From: Erigeron canadensis
Taxonomy: Eukaryota > Streptophyta > Magnoliopsida > Asterales > Asteraceae
NCBI RefSeq assembly: GCF_010389155.1
Contig: NC_057761.1
Coordinates: forward strand, 19,098,501-19,162,500
Length of the DNA stretch: 64,000 bases
Reading direction: 5' to 3'
Shown here: positions 21,521-31,580 of the stretch, piece by piece
Layout of the letters: each line of letters opens with the position of its first letter
Numbering within the stretch: position 1 is the first letter of the stretch
Program-made: the position numbers and the translations under genes
Notes under the pieces: model-generated
Database searches by the model: none
What the model was told of the DNA's origin: nothing
The model's input: the letters and a program-made list of their open reading frames with translations, nothing else

Positions 21521-22337
21521 ATTATTTTTTTATTATTATACATACTAGATCTACAAAAGAGCTAATTCATTCCGTGTCATTCGATCTACACTTTAAGGTT
21601 ATTTGATTGTATTTTAGTCAATAAAGTATGGTGTATCTTATATAAAAGAATTTGGAGTGCAATTCATTAAAGTGAAAATCTCGTAATTAGTTTTGGTAGA
21701 ATTAAACTGAGGGCAATATAGTAAAAGTAGTTGTTTGTGGCAAGTGCATTGAAAGTGTTTGATGATATTCCTTTATGAAAATTGTTACTCACGTAATTAC
21801 AATTGTGAAGTTGTGAGCTGCTAAGGGGAATAATGTTGTTTCAAGTTAATGAGTTCAAACAAATAATCTGGTTTAGTTACTTGTTGCTAATGCAGTGAAG
21901 TTCGATACTCGAGACGTTTAAGAGGAAGATGCAAGTAAATGGTTATCAAGAAGCCATGAAACACTTTCAAATGGCTATGCCCATTGTAAAATTTAAAAAA
22001 GATCTTGTAGCTACTTTGTAGACGTTTAACCTGTATCATTTGTTGTTAAGATTGTTCAGATTACTGTTTACAGTATATTCACCACATTCTTTCATACTTC
22101 TTCACTTGGTTTTGACCAGTTCCATACGCAACATCAATAAGCCAAATTATGATACGAATGAACCGAAAAGGAAGCTACAAAGACATCGAATTCCACCATG
22201 ATAATATAAATGTTTCTGATAACGTTTTAACTAAACCAAAAATATATAAATTGCTAAAATAGCATCACATATTGCACCAAAAACAACAAACTTATTGAAG
22301 CATTTTAGTTTACTCTATAGGTAGCTGCACTTAAAAA

Positions 22338-24697
22338 TCATTCCTTGTTCAACAACGAATCATCGACCTTCTTAACAGGACAACCAGTGATGTAGTGACC
22401 TCCTTGCAATAAGAACATGTCTTTTTTTTTCTTCACCTCTATGGAATATTTGATTCTCTTCGCATTTTTTGGACGCCCTTTAGTGTTAGTGGCAAGACTA
22501 GGATCCCGAACAGACATTTGTGGCATTGCATCTACTTGAGAAATTGTCCCACTCGATTCTCTATTTGTGTCTTGATGTTTTGTTGGCTTTTTACGAGCCA
22601 TTTGATCCTCTAGAAACTTTACCAAAAATGTATTAAGTCTTTTTATCTCAGAAGGGGAGTCTCTGACTTGATCAATCGCTTTGGTGTAGTTTCCATGAAC
22701 ACACCATAAAGTTAAGGCACTAACTCCAGTCTCATTATTTATCTCTTCAAGCCCGATACTGCCATTACTAACCTTGTATCTGGAATCAAGGGTCCATCTA
22801 GGTAAAATGTAATGATCAGGCAGGCTTTCAACATTCTTTTTCTTCATCACATATAGGATATGTTTGCATAGAATCCCAAATGTTTCAAACATAGCACATG
22901 AGCATTTTACATCCACCTTATCTAAGTGGCAAAACTTAACAACTCTCCAATATTTTTTTTCAATATTCAACTGCCCAACACAATAAGTAGTTAATTCAGG
23001 ACGCTTGCATATAGTTTCATGTGTTAAGTTATTGGTTGCTTCTATCCACTCCTTTTTGAAAATTTAAAAAAATTTCTAGTATAAACTTTACCTGCCTTTG
23101 CTTCTTTCGGATGAACAGAGGAAAGAACCGGCATCGTGTTCATGGTCTGAAAGTCTTGGTCTTCTTCGGCAATTCTTCGATTCTCAACAGCTTTATCATA
23201 CTGGATTACAAATTCATTTAACATGGTCTGAGAATTAACATATCCATCAAAATAAGCATGGATACTCTCACTTCGTTGGCTACTTGTCATGCCAGCCAAA
23301 AAAGTATCCTTAAAAAAAGCTTTAACCCAAAGTTTTCGTTGGTCATACATCTCCATCATCCAACTACTACTTTGCAAGTTATATTTGGCACAGATAACTT
23401 CCCATTGCGTTTCAAATTCTTCAATTGTATCACTTTTTAACCATTGTTTATATAATTCTTGAAAATCACTAAAACGGGTTGCAAACGTTCGAAGATGTTC
23501 CAACTCATGTCTATTAATGTGCTATACACAGTAGCGATGCCGAGTGTTTGGAAAAACTTTAGCAATTGCATTACATATAGGCATATCTTGATCGGTTATT
23601 ATTGCAGTCGGATGCTTGTTAAACATACATTTGGCGAACTGCTCAAATAGCCATTGAAAAGTCTCTTCTTTTTCATTTTCTAGCGGCGCACCTCCAAAAA
23701 GAATAGATTGATCATGATGATTCACTCTCACAAATGGAGAGAATGGCATCTTAAATCGATTGGTCATGTATGTAACATCAAACACGAGAACATCTCCAAA
23801 TTTTGAAAACACATCTCTTGATCTTCAATCAGCCCAAAATATATTTCTAGGAGACCCATCAGCATGCAAGTCTATTTGAAAATAGTAGTTAGTATCCAAT
23901 TTCGCTTTATTCTGAAGATGTTTGATTAACCCATAAAACTCTCTGCCTTTGTACTATTTTCTTTTTTGAGACAAAACATCAACACATTGCTTAGATGTGA
24001 CTTGAGCTTCAAATGGAGATTTTATTGCATTGACAGCCTTTTTGATTTGACAAGGTCTTAACCCAGACTGGCCAAGATCCATCATAAGGGATTTGCAAGC
24101 CATTGAGCGATGAAGCTTAGAATGAGAACGATGTTTCATTACTTTTGTCGGTGTACTCAAATCATGATTATGAGTATCATTAAAAACATCAACACACCAT
24201 TTTTCATCTTTTGTTTTTGAAATTCTGAGTCTCGCTTTACAACCTGTTCTTAGTTCTCTTCGAGATTTCTTTGAATCCCCACTATGGTTACCACGCTTCA
24301 ACCTTTTAAAACCTTCTTTGTTGCACACATACAACTTTCGATACTTCTCATTCGTTGTCTTATTTTTAAAGTCCCAATGACTACGTATGCCAAACCCATG
24401 TACAAATGCATATTGATTGTAAAATGTATATGCATCTTCAAGTGTATCAAACACCTTTCCAATAATATTATCATCATTCGGCCCATTTTCATCTTCTGAA
24501 TATCCAAGATTCTCGATTTCAATATTTTCCCTCTCACGGTCACTTCCTATATCAGTTAAACTAGTGTCACCCGTTTCCTCATTTTTAGGTTCCATCACAT
24601 GTACCGAATAATTTTCGACTAAAAAACCATTGATATCAATATCATCAATTAAACCATCAACCTGCCTATTTTTTGGTTCGTTGTCAAGATTTATCAC
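22338..24697 (-). pseudogene. FAR1/FRS-like MULE transposase, three stops and one frameshift
   Basis: Reading downwards from ATG 24697: an acidic leader, then the FAR1 DNA-binding domain (AYTFYNQYAFVHGFGIRS, about residues 85-175 of the first frame). A linker follows, then the MULE catalytic domain with DVTYMTNRFKMPF and TDQDMPICNAIAKVFPNTRH, and the E-bearing MTSSQRSESIHAYFDGYV. The C-terminal SWIM zinc finger is KCSCAMFETFGILCKHIL. In-frame stops occur at about 23954 (TAG), 23822 (TGA) and 23520 (TAG). A frameshift lies in an A/T run near 23050-23075 and separates the catalytic part from the SWIM part. Domain order equals that of FHY3/FAR1-related transposases. Because it lies between inverted repeats it is a transposon pseudogene, not a host FRS regulator. 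Confidence 0.88.
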
Positions 24698-24841
24698 CTA
24701 AATGAAAAAAGTATGTCGTTATAAAGAGTAAATTTATCACGATTTAACCCTAAATGAAAACCTATGCCGTAATGATATGTAATAATCTAGAATAAAAGTT
24801 TTAAATTAACATCTATCATTAGTAGTAATAAATAACATGTA

Positions 24842-25059
24842 GGAATAAAAGAGTGTACCTCTTTTGCAGTCATATGATTGGAACAGGGGAGAAAAGAATG
24901 TGGGGATGGCGCCAAAAGAAGAAAAAAATTAGAGAAAAGAGGAGGGAGATGGATGGGTGTGGAGAGAAATGTTATGTGGGGTATTTTGTTGTTGAAACGG
25001 CGTAGTTTTGTTGGTTCTATACCCAATGTTGGGTATCTATCAGCCATACACTCCCTTTA
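24842..25059 (-). repeat. Right terminal inverted repeat of the MULE
   Basis: Reverse complement of 21302-21520. It ends ...GGCTGATAGATACCC-type sequence outward to CTCCCTTTA. Confidence 0.87.
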
Positions 25060-25063
25060 TCTA

Positions 25064-25113
25064 TGGGGTATTTTGTTGTTGAAATGACGTAGTTTTGTTG
25101 GTTCTATACCCAA
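25064..25113. repeat. Partial tandem copy of the MULE inverted repeat
   Basis: TGGGGTATTTTGTTGTTGAA and the following bases to CTATACCCAA repeat 24977-25026 with two substitutions, at a period of 87 bp, just outside the inferred right end. Confidence 0.8.
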
Positions 25114-28100
25114 GTCACCTTTTTATGGATTTTTCTCTTTGTTAAACTATATCTGCTTTAACAGCTACCGTTTTACAGGCTTTAGTATTCATCGCCTTTC
25201 AAGGAATATATATTTCTATGAAAAGGAACATTTGTAAGAAAACAAGGTTCTTTTCTACTTGCATTTTGAGAAAATAGGTAGACTATTTCCTTTAGATATT
25301 GATTCAACTATATCTATGTTAAAGATTAAGTTGTGATTTACAATAAAAATTTATTACTATTTTTAATTTTTAATTATAAAGCATGTTTTTGAAAGATGTA
25401 TATAGAACGACTGAACAAGCATAGGATTTGACAACCTTTTAAAAACAAGTAGACTTTGGGGTTTACTCGGTTTTGAGGAATGTGTCTTCTATTAGGCTGG
25501 TTTGTTGTTGAATCTCGGAATTGTATTGAATCTGAAGGTTTGTGTCGAGGTTGATATCATGTAGTTTAATTAGTAAACAAGACTCAAGAGATTGATTTTG
25601 TTGATTTTGGTTTTGGATAGTGTTTTGAAAAGCAGATTGTTGCTGGCTGTGTTGATACCTTGAGATTCAAATAATACCTTGTAATTAGCAACCATGGTTG
25701 CATAATACGAGTAACTCATTACAACAAAATTGTATTGACAACAAAAAAAAAGGATACCCTACTAGCATTATAATAGTGTGTATGAAACCGGTCGAATTGG
25801 ATTGGATTGTGTCAACAATATAGTACTTCTACCTTTGTCTACGGCTTTAAGAGAAACTAAAGCTATTCGTCGTACGATGCTGTCACCATCATTGGCTACC
25901 AAAGAACATCACCACAATAATCTACGGGTTTTTATTAAGGTTCCGCTGCATCGTATGGGTAACATTCTAGCAATTAATAGCATATGTTCAAGATCAAAAC
26001 TGATTTTTAGATTTACAATATCCGAAATAGATATACTCCAATAAAGATTTATAAAAACAATTGTCATATGGTGAGGAATAATCACCACAAGAAATGACGT
26101 TTTGGGCAGCGAACTTACTGGTGATGACATTTTTTGCCCACAAAACGATAAAAAGTCACAACTTTGACAAATAAAGTCAATTTTTAATTAGCGACAACCT
26201 AAGTCAATATTATTTTATAGTTTTTTTTCAATTTAAATTAGAAAAAAAGAAAAATATTCAGGTCGTCGCTGATATGTTTTTTTTTTTGTTATCCGGTCTA
26301 CATAAAAATTTCCCGCCATTTATCTGTCTACGACTTTGGCAACGACAGTGTCACAAAAAAAATTTTGATTGGCTCGCAATGAAATTATTTCCCTCCAAAG
26401 CTTAAGAACGACTTCAGCGACTACTTTTTCATTAGCAAAATTTTTTTACATTTATAATATACTTTTATTAGTTTTAAAGAAATATTTTAGTATGAAAGTT
26501 TAAATATTCACTTATACATTTAATTTAAGTTTTTTTATTTTTTATTTATATAGTACATTAATTACTCATATAATTTATATTTATATATTTAATATAAAAG
26601 TTAAGTTCTTGCATCAATGTTAAACCAACATACATCTCTCTTCTTAATAATTATTCAATTTTGATATAAAAAGTAAAGTAAAGTAAAGTAAAGTAACTCT
26701 CAATGCCGTTTTTTACAGGTTTTGGGTCCCAATACCTAAAACTTAATTTCAATTTGATGTTGCTTATGATCTTAAACTCATGAACAATCAATTCCTTATA
26801 ATCAATTCCTTATCCATGTTGGTTTTTTTTTTTACAACTCAAGAAGATTAGAGGAGAACAAATGAGATAATTGCTTACGATTATAGTTTCTTTTTCGCCA
26901 TTAATTAAACATTGTTTATATATTATTTGGTTTCTTATGTTGCAAATATTACATATACTAGATTTTAGACTCGTGTCCAACACTTTACACAAGGTTTACG
27001 ATATTATCAAAATTAGATTTTTATACATTTAATTCATAAAAGCTTATAATTTTGAAGATATACGGTTCTAAGTGCATATACTTTGCAAGTTGTAGTACAA
27101 TAATCACAAGTCACTGTCATTATCAGCTGAGACATATTGATTCATTTATTTGTCGTAGTGATTCCATAAGGCACATACTACAATAATTTATCTATTATGG
27201 AATTTTTAAAACCAGTTGTACTAATAATGTGATCTTATTATGAAAGATAATTAAGAATTAAAATATAAAAATAATTGTGATCTTGTATTTATTCAAGTAT
27301 ATGTATTTGATTATGATGCCGACCCATAACACGAATAGGTTTATTTCAATCACATGTCTTTGATGACAATTAGGACTCTTGATTTGATTAACAATTGTAA
27401 CTTTAGAAAAATAAATATAAATACTTTTTTAAACTTTTCTAGAAAATCATCTCAAGTTGATGGCTAAAAAAATATATAAAATAAGTATTTAGGACTAAAA
27501 AGTGTAAATTATTGTTGGAAAACAAAAAATGTAAATTTATTAGACTTTTTCTACAAATTAATATAGATATAATATATATATATATAATGATATTAGGATT
27601 TTTTTTTTATTTATAGTTATCTAAATGATGACATAAGCAAGAGTCAATTTGATGAAATTGAGCGATTTAATTGGTTAATAAGTCATTAGTTCAACTGTTT
27701 TATAGTATAGATTAAGATTAAGATTAAGATTAAGATAGCACCGTGGTGTTTGATGATTTTTGACTCTCCTCCCTAAGTGGTGGTACTCCAATAGTAACAA
27801 TTTATATACTTATATTGAGTATAAATAGTTTTAAGCTATTTTAATTATAAAAAAATGTTATACTAAGCTATATGAATTGGTAAAACCTACATGAGACAAC
27901 AACACAAAAGTTAAGGCCCAAGAGACTTGTTTGAGAGAAAGGTCGACCACATTCACATACAAAGATACAGTACACATATATATACTTATCTTGAATCATG
28001 TTACACCAATGGTTGAGAAATATATTGCTGCCTATTAGGCTGAATGAGATAACAGATGAGATATAAAGCCCAATAGACTCATTCAAGTGAATAACCAATA

Positions 28101-28381
28101 TATAAGGCCCATTTGGCCCATTATACTACTAGTGAACATATTGGGCCTATTATATTGAATAGGCCCAATGATTAGAGAGACATACGTTCATATATACATA
28201 TAGATACATACATAATTTGATAATTCAAAACCCGTTTTAAAAGAATCGAGAAATAAAATATGACGAAATCAACAGAAATCTGCATAAGATTGTCAGCTTT
28301 GCTTTTTCACGTTATGCCCACAAAACCAAAGAATATATATTGCATTTGATTAAAAATGAATGATGTGAGTACATGTTAACT
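25114..28381. other. AT-rich spacer with simple repeats
   Basis: No gene is supported. Small repeats include an AAGTA-type pentamer run at about 26670-26695 and a GATTAA hexamer run at about 27712-27735. A possible CACTA-type transposon end at 26083 is listed separately. Part of 27860-28380 would be the 3' flank of the glycosyltransferase gene. Confidence 0.5.
26083..26430 (+). mobile_element. Possible CACTA-type transposon end
   Basis: CACCACAAGAAATGACG resembles the CACTACAAGAAA terminus of plant CACTA elements. It is followed by recurring ACGAC/GCGAC/GTCGCT words as in CACTA subterminal regions. No matching opposite end or transposase was found, so this may be a remnant. Confidence 0.3.
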
Positions 28382-29806
28382 TCAAAAATGCATTATCTCG
28401 GGAGCAAGTTCTAATAACCTAAACAAAGCACTTGGTACAAACTTCCTAGCAAATAAAAAGCACACCCGTGTGGGCTCTCCATTATACAAACACTCGGTTC
28501 CATTCTGCATTTGTCTCAACAAAGGCACCGAAACCTCCCATTTTCCAAACTTGTAGGGATGTGGTCCGCCTTTCGACCAGTCAACATAAGTCAACGTTCG
28601 GTCTGAGTTCTCAAGTGGAAACTCTATATTCAATAACGTCGGAATGTAGTGTTCATCTGAATAACAAGCGGGTTTGCAGTAATCTCGAAATAAAGGGTAA
28701 TACTTTTTGTCGCAGATGACCTCTAACGCTAGGTGACGGTCAACTTCAAACCACTGAGACCCTTTTCTCCATTGTCGTAACGTTACCACTGGTTCCATGT
28801 GATTGTTGTATCGTCCGCGCCCTACTGGCCCTTCCTTATCATAACACTCGACAAATGTCTTTTTTGAGTTAATGAGGTATGGGTAGATGGTTGAGAAGTT
28901 GTAAAGTGGAATGCAAGCCTCAGAAAGGAGGACAAATCTTTCATTAGAGAAATCCAGTAATGCACTAGCTAATAGGCGTCTCTCGGCTTCCACCATACTT
29001 ATTTCTCCCCAAGTAACGACCTGCGCGCATCATATGCTATACTGCATTAATATTGTTCAGTTCATGATAAGCCTGTTTGCCTTCTATTTTTACGTAAAGT
29101 GTTGTTCATGTTAACAAAAAATTATATATAGGAAAAAAAAAGTCTTTCCCAACAGCAATAAATCAAAACCCAAACTTAAAGTGAAATGAAAAAGACATGT
29201 TATCCAGCAGGATGAGCATACCTCACTTGGAATTCTCCGGCCTTGAAACATAGACTCCGGAGCCACTTCACCAACGAAATATGGTTGAGTATGAACATAA
29301 ATTGAGTAAAATCCTTTGTAGCCTCGAAAAAACCTAGCCCAAAGTGGAGACAATGGCAATCTTCCTCTTACTAAGAACATGAAAGCAACTTTGGGTATCT
29401 TCTTGAATGGTGGCGTACGTATTCTAGGAACCATTGATGCTCTCCAAAACAACTCTTCATCTTTCATTCTATGTAAAAATGCACTTGACACAGACGGCTG
29501 TGGTGGTTCTGATACCTTCGGTTTTTCTTTAATGTGTTCGTTGGTAGTGTTGCTGATGATGTTATTGTTCGTGGGGGTGCTGCTCTCTTTTTGGTTAAGA
29601 CCTCCAGACTTTATAGTGTAGATTCCCGGTTGCTCTTCAAAGGCGTTAGAGGAGTCTTGGAACGAGAAATATTGTTTTGGTTTCGATGTTAAGGGTATAC
29701 TATAGAGACAAAAGATTAGTGTTGCCCCAAGCCCTATACCACATACAAGTATCAAAAAATAAAGGGCTAATGTTTTTAGGTGCATTTGACGGACTTCTTT
29801 CTTCAT
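28382..29806 (-). CDS. Core-2/I-branching beta-1,6-N-acetylglucosaminyltransferase family protein (GT14)
   Basis: A type II Golgi membrane glycosyltransferase of the plant GT14/DUF266 (PF02485 'Branch') family, related to rice BC10. Two exons: 29806-29222 (195 codons) and 29020-28382. Intron sites are GAG|GTATGC and GCGCAG|GTCGTT, joining RRIPSE to VVTWGEISM. The predicted protein has about 407 residues. A short cytoplasmic Lys-rich start is followed by a transmembrane anchor at about residues 10-33 ([20 protein letters not shown]). Next come a Ser/Asn-rich stem, the catalytic domain start [54 protein letters not shown] and a C-terminal FARKF(V/A)PSAL. Length and motifs match intact members. 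Acceptor substrates of plant GT14-like proteins are mostly unproven. Confidence 0.92.
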
Positions 29807-31580
29807 CTAGGGAGACAATAAATCGAAAAGAACCAAAACAAGAAATGTGTATATATTAATTTGAACTAGACTACTATCGAATATTATTTACAGACGAATT
29901 TCTATCCTTATTCAATGCTATGAACGAATAAAATCCCCCCGTTTGAATATAAATCTCAATCGATCATCAACACATTATGTTGTCTTGAAAAGCTATGACC
30001 ATTAGGCATTCGAAAACAAACATATATGCCCGGAATAAGTCTCCTCATGAAATACAAAATGAAAGCAATTAGATGATGCAAGATTCTAATCATCTTCAGG
30101 GATGATCACCTGGACATTATTCAACAACTTTGTGATGTATCCAGAAATTTACTAAAATTTATATAAAATGGGGGTTCTTTTCTTCTTGTGATAAAAATTG
30201 ACACAATGATTAATTGAAGCTAGCGTTTGGATGCCACCAAAACCAACAAAATGATGATGGAGGAAACAAGGAAAAAGATGCATGGGCCAGAAAGAGAGAT
30301 GAGAGTGGCACTAGTCCAAAATTAAGGAGGTATTATATCCACAAATTAAGGGTGGCCTGTAATATGTCTTATTCTTTGTTAAGTTTCAGTTTTTTTTGGG
30401 TCTATATATTGACTTTGAGGAGACTATTAAGAAGATAATCCAAGGAATTAGTTTTTAAAATAACTATTGAAATTTCTCTGTTTTTTGAAGCAAACACAAA
30501 GAGAAATACAGAAATTTCTTAGCTATAGATTATAAATATAATTATTTTTTTTAACTGGTGGGTAATGAATTTTGAAAATCTATCAAATGTAGGTAATTTA
30601 CTTTCAAGTTTTGTTCAGATGTAACATACCCAAAAAAACCGTATGCAAAATACTTCAAAATTTAATCTGATATTGACAGAAAATGCATACATGGACTATC
30701 TGCACTAACTAATCTTAAAATTACAGGCCACCATAATGAAAGTATTGTTTAGTGAACAAGTATTATACGTTGATATTGGTACAGAATTTAAAAGTACATT
30801 ATCTACATTGTAACTTTGGAAAATTTATTACATCCAATGGGACAAAATAAAAACATACATATATAGCTAACACAACAACACTAACCGTACCAAATCCTTG
30901 CGCGGGGTACGGAGGAGGTGGGCAGTAGACAGTCTTACCTCTACCCAAAGGTAGAGAGACTACTTCTAAAAGGACCCCCGGCCACAAAAACGTAAAAGTC
31001 GGAACGTATAAAGTGTTTAGGAAAAAAAATGTTAGATGTGCAATTTGTGTATCCAGTAAAATAACAGAACTGTATTTTGCTTAACTCCCTATTTGTTGTA
31101 CATCCCATGTTATTCAAAATTAATCAGTTTCTTTAGGTAACATATTTACGCTTAAATAGAATTTGCCACCTTAGACCTCACATTATTAGAAAAATAGTTT
31201 ACGTGCCTGACGGTCTTCAGGGGCCTATTTCAGTACCTTTTAAAACAATTGGCCCTTAGAAAAAGGGTTGTGACAAGAAAATTGTTTGCAGTCTAGTTAC
31301 AACAATCAAATTACTGAGATATAAAAGGTGATCTAGCAAAAATAACGGATCATACTAGCAACGTCAACATATTTTCGAAGAAAAAACTGGTAACTTTTCA
31401 TGATAAATTCGTATCACACTAATGTCTATACACAAAATTACTGCTATGGCAACAGCAACTCCACAAGTCATGTCTTCAAAAAACATTAAATATACAAGCA
31501 TACAAAAAACAAGGAGAAAAAATACAGGAACTCAAAAAGTAAACTGACCTTGTGAAATATCAACTCAACTTATCCAAAAA
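29807..31580. other. Spacer between the GT14 and AP-3 delta genes
   Basis: The GT14 promoter must lie right of 29806 and the AP-3 delta 3' UTR just left of 31581, since both are minus-strand genes. A 74-codon plus frame at 30214-30438 has no family features. A SINE-like fragment is listed separately. Confidence 0.45.
30885..30984 (+). mobile_element. SINE-like fragment (Au-SINE-type 3' sequence)
   Basis: The stretch GCGGGGTACGGAGGAGG, then CTTACCTCTACC, AAAGGTAGAGAGACT and AGGACCCCCGGCC resembles the conserved 3' half of widespread plant Au-type SINEs. The recognition is from memory of the family pattern. No 5' tRNA-like half is evident. Confidence 0.5.

Larger units (their letters stand above)
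21302..25059 (-). mobile_element. Mutator-like element (MULE) with FAR1-type transposase, decayed
   Basis: A 3.76-kb DNA transposon bounded by ~220-bp inverted repeats with the transposase on the minus strand. About 0.8 kb between the left repeat and the transposase stop (21521-22337) shows no recognisable cargo. No 8-11-bp target duplication is visible at the inferred ends. The right end is complicated by a partial tandem copy of the inverted repeat (25064-25113). The transposase is broken, so the element cannot move on its own. Confidence 0.85.

Noticed and set aside
22338..24697. A host FAR1-RELATED SEQUENCE (FRS) regulator
   Set aside because: The gene lies between ~220-bp inverted repeats and has three stops and a frameshift, so it is a transposon pseudogene.
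21293..25068. Target-site duplication of the MULE
   Set aside because: The 9-bp flanks at the inferred ends do not match in any register that I tried.
30214..30438. 74-codon plus-strand frame between GT14 and AP3D
   Set aside because: No recognisable domain and no splice or promoter signals; probably chance.
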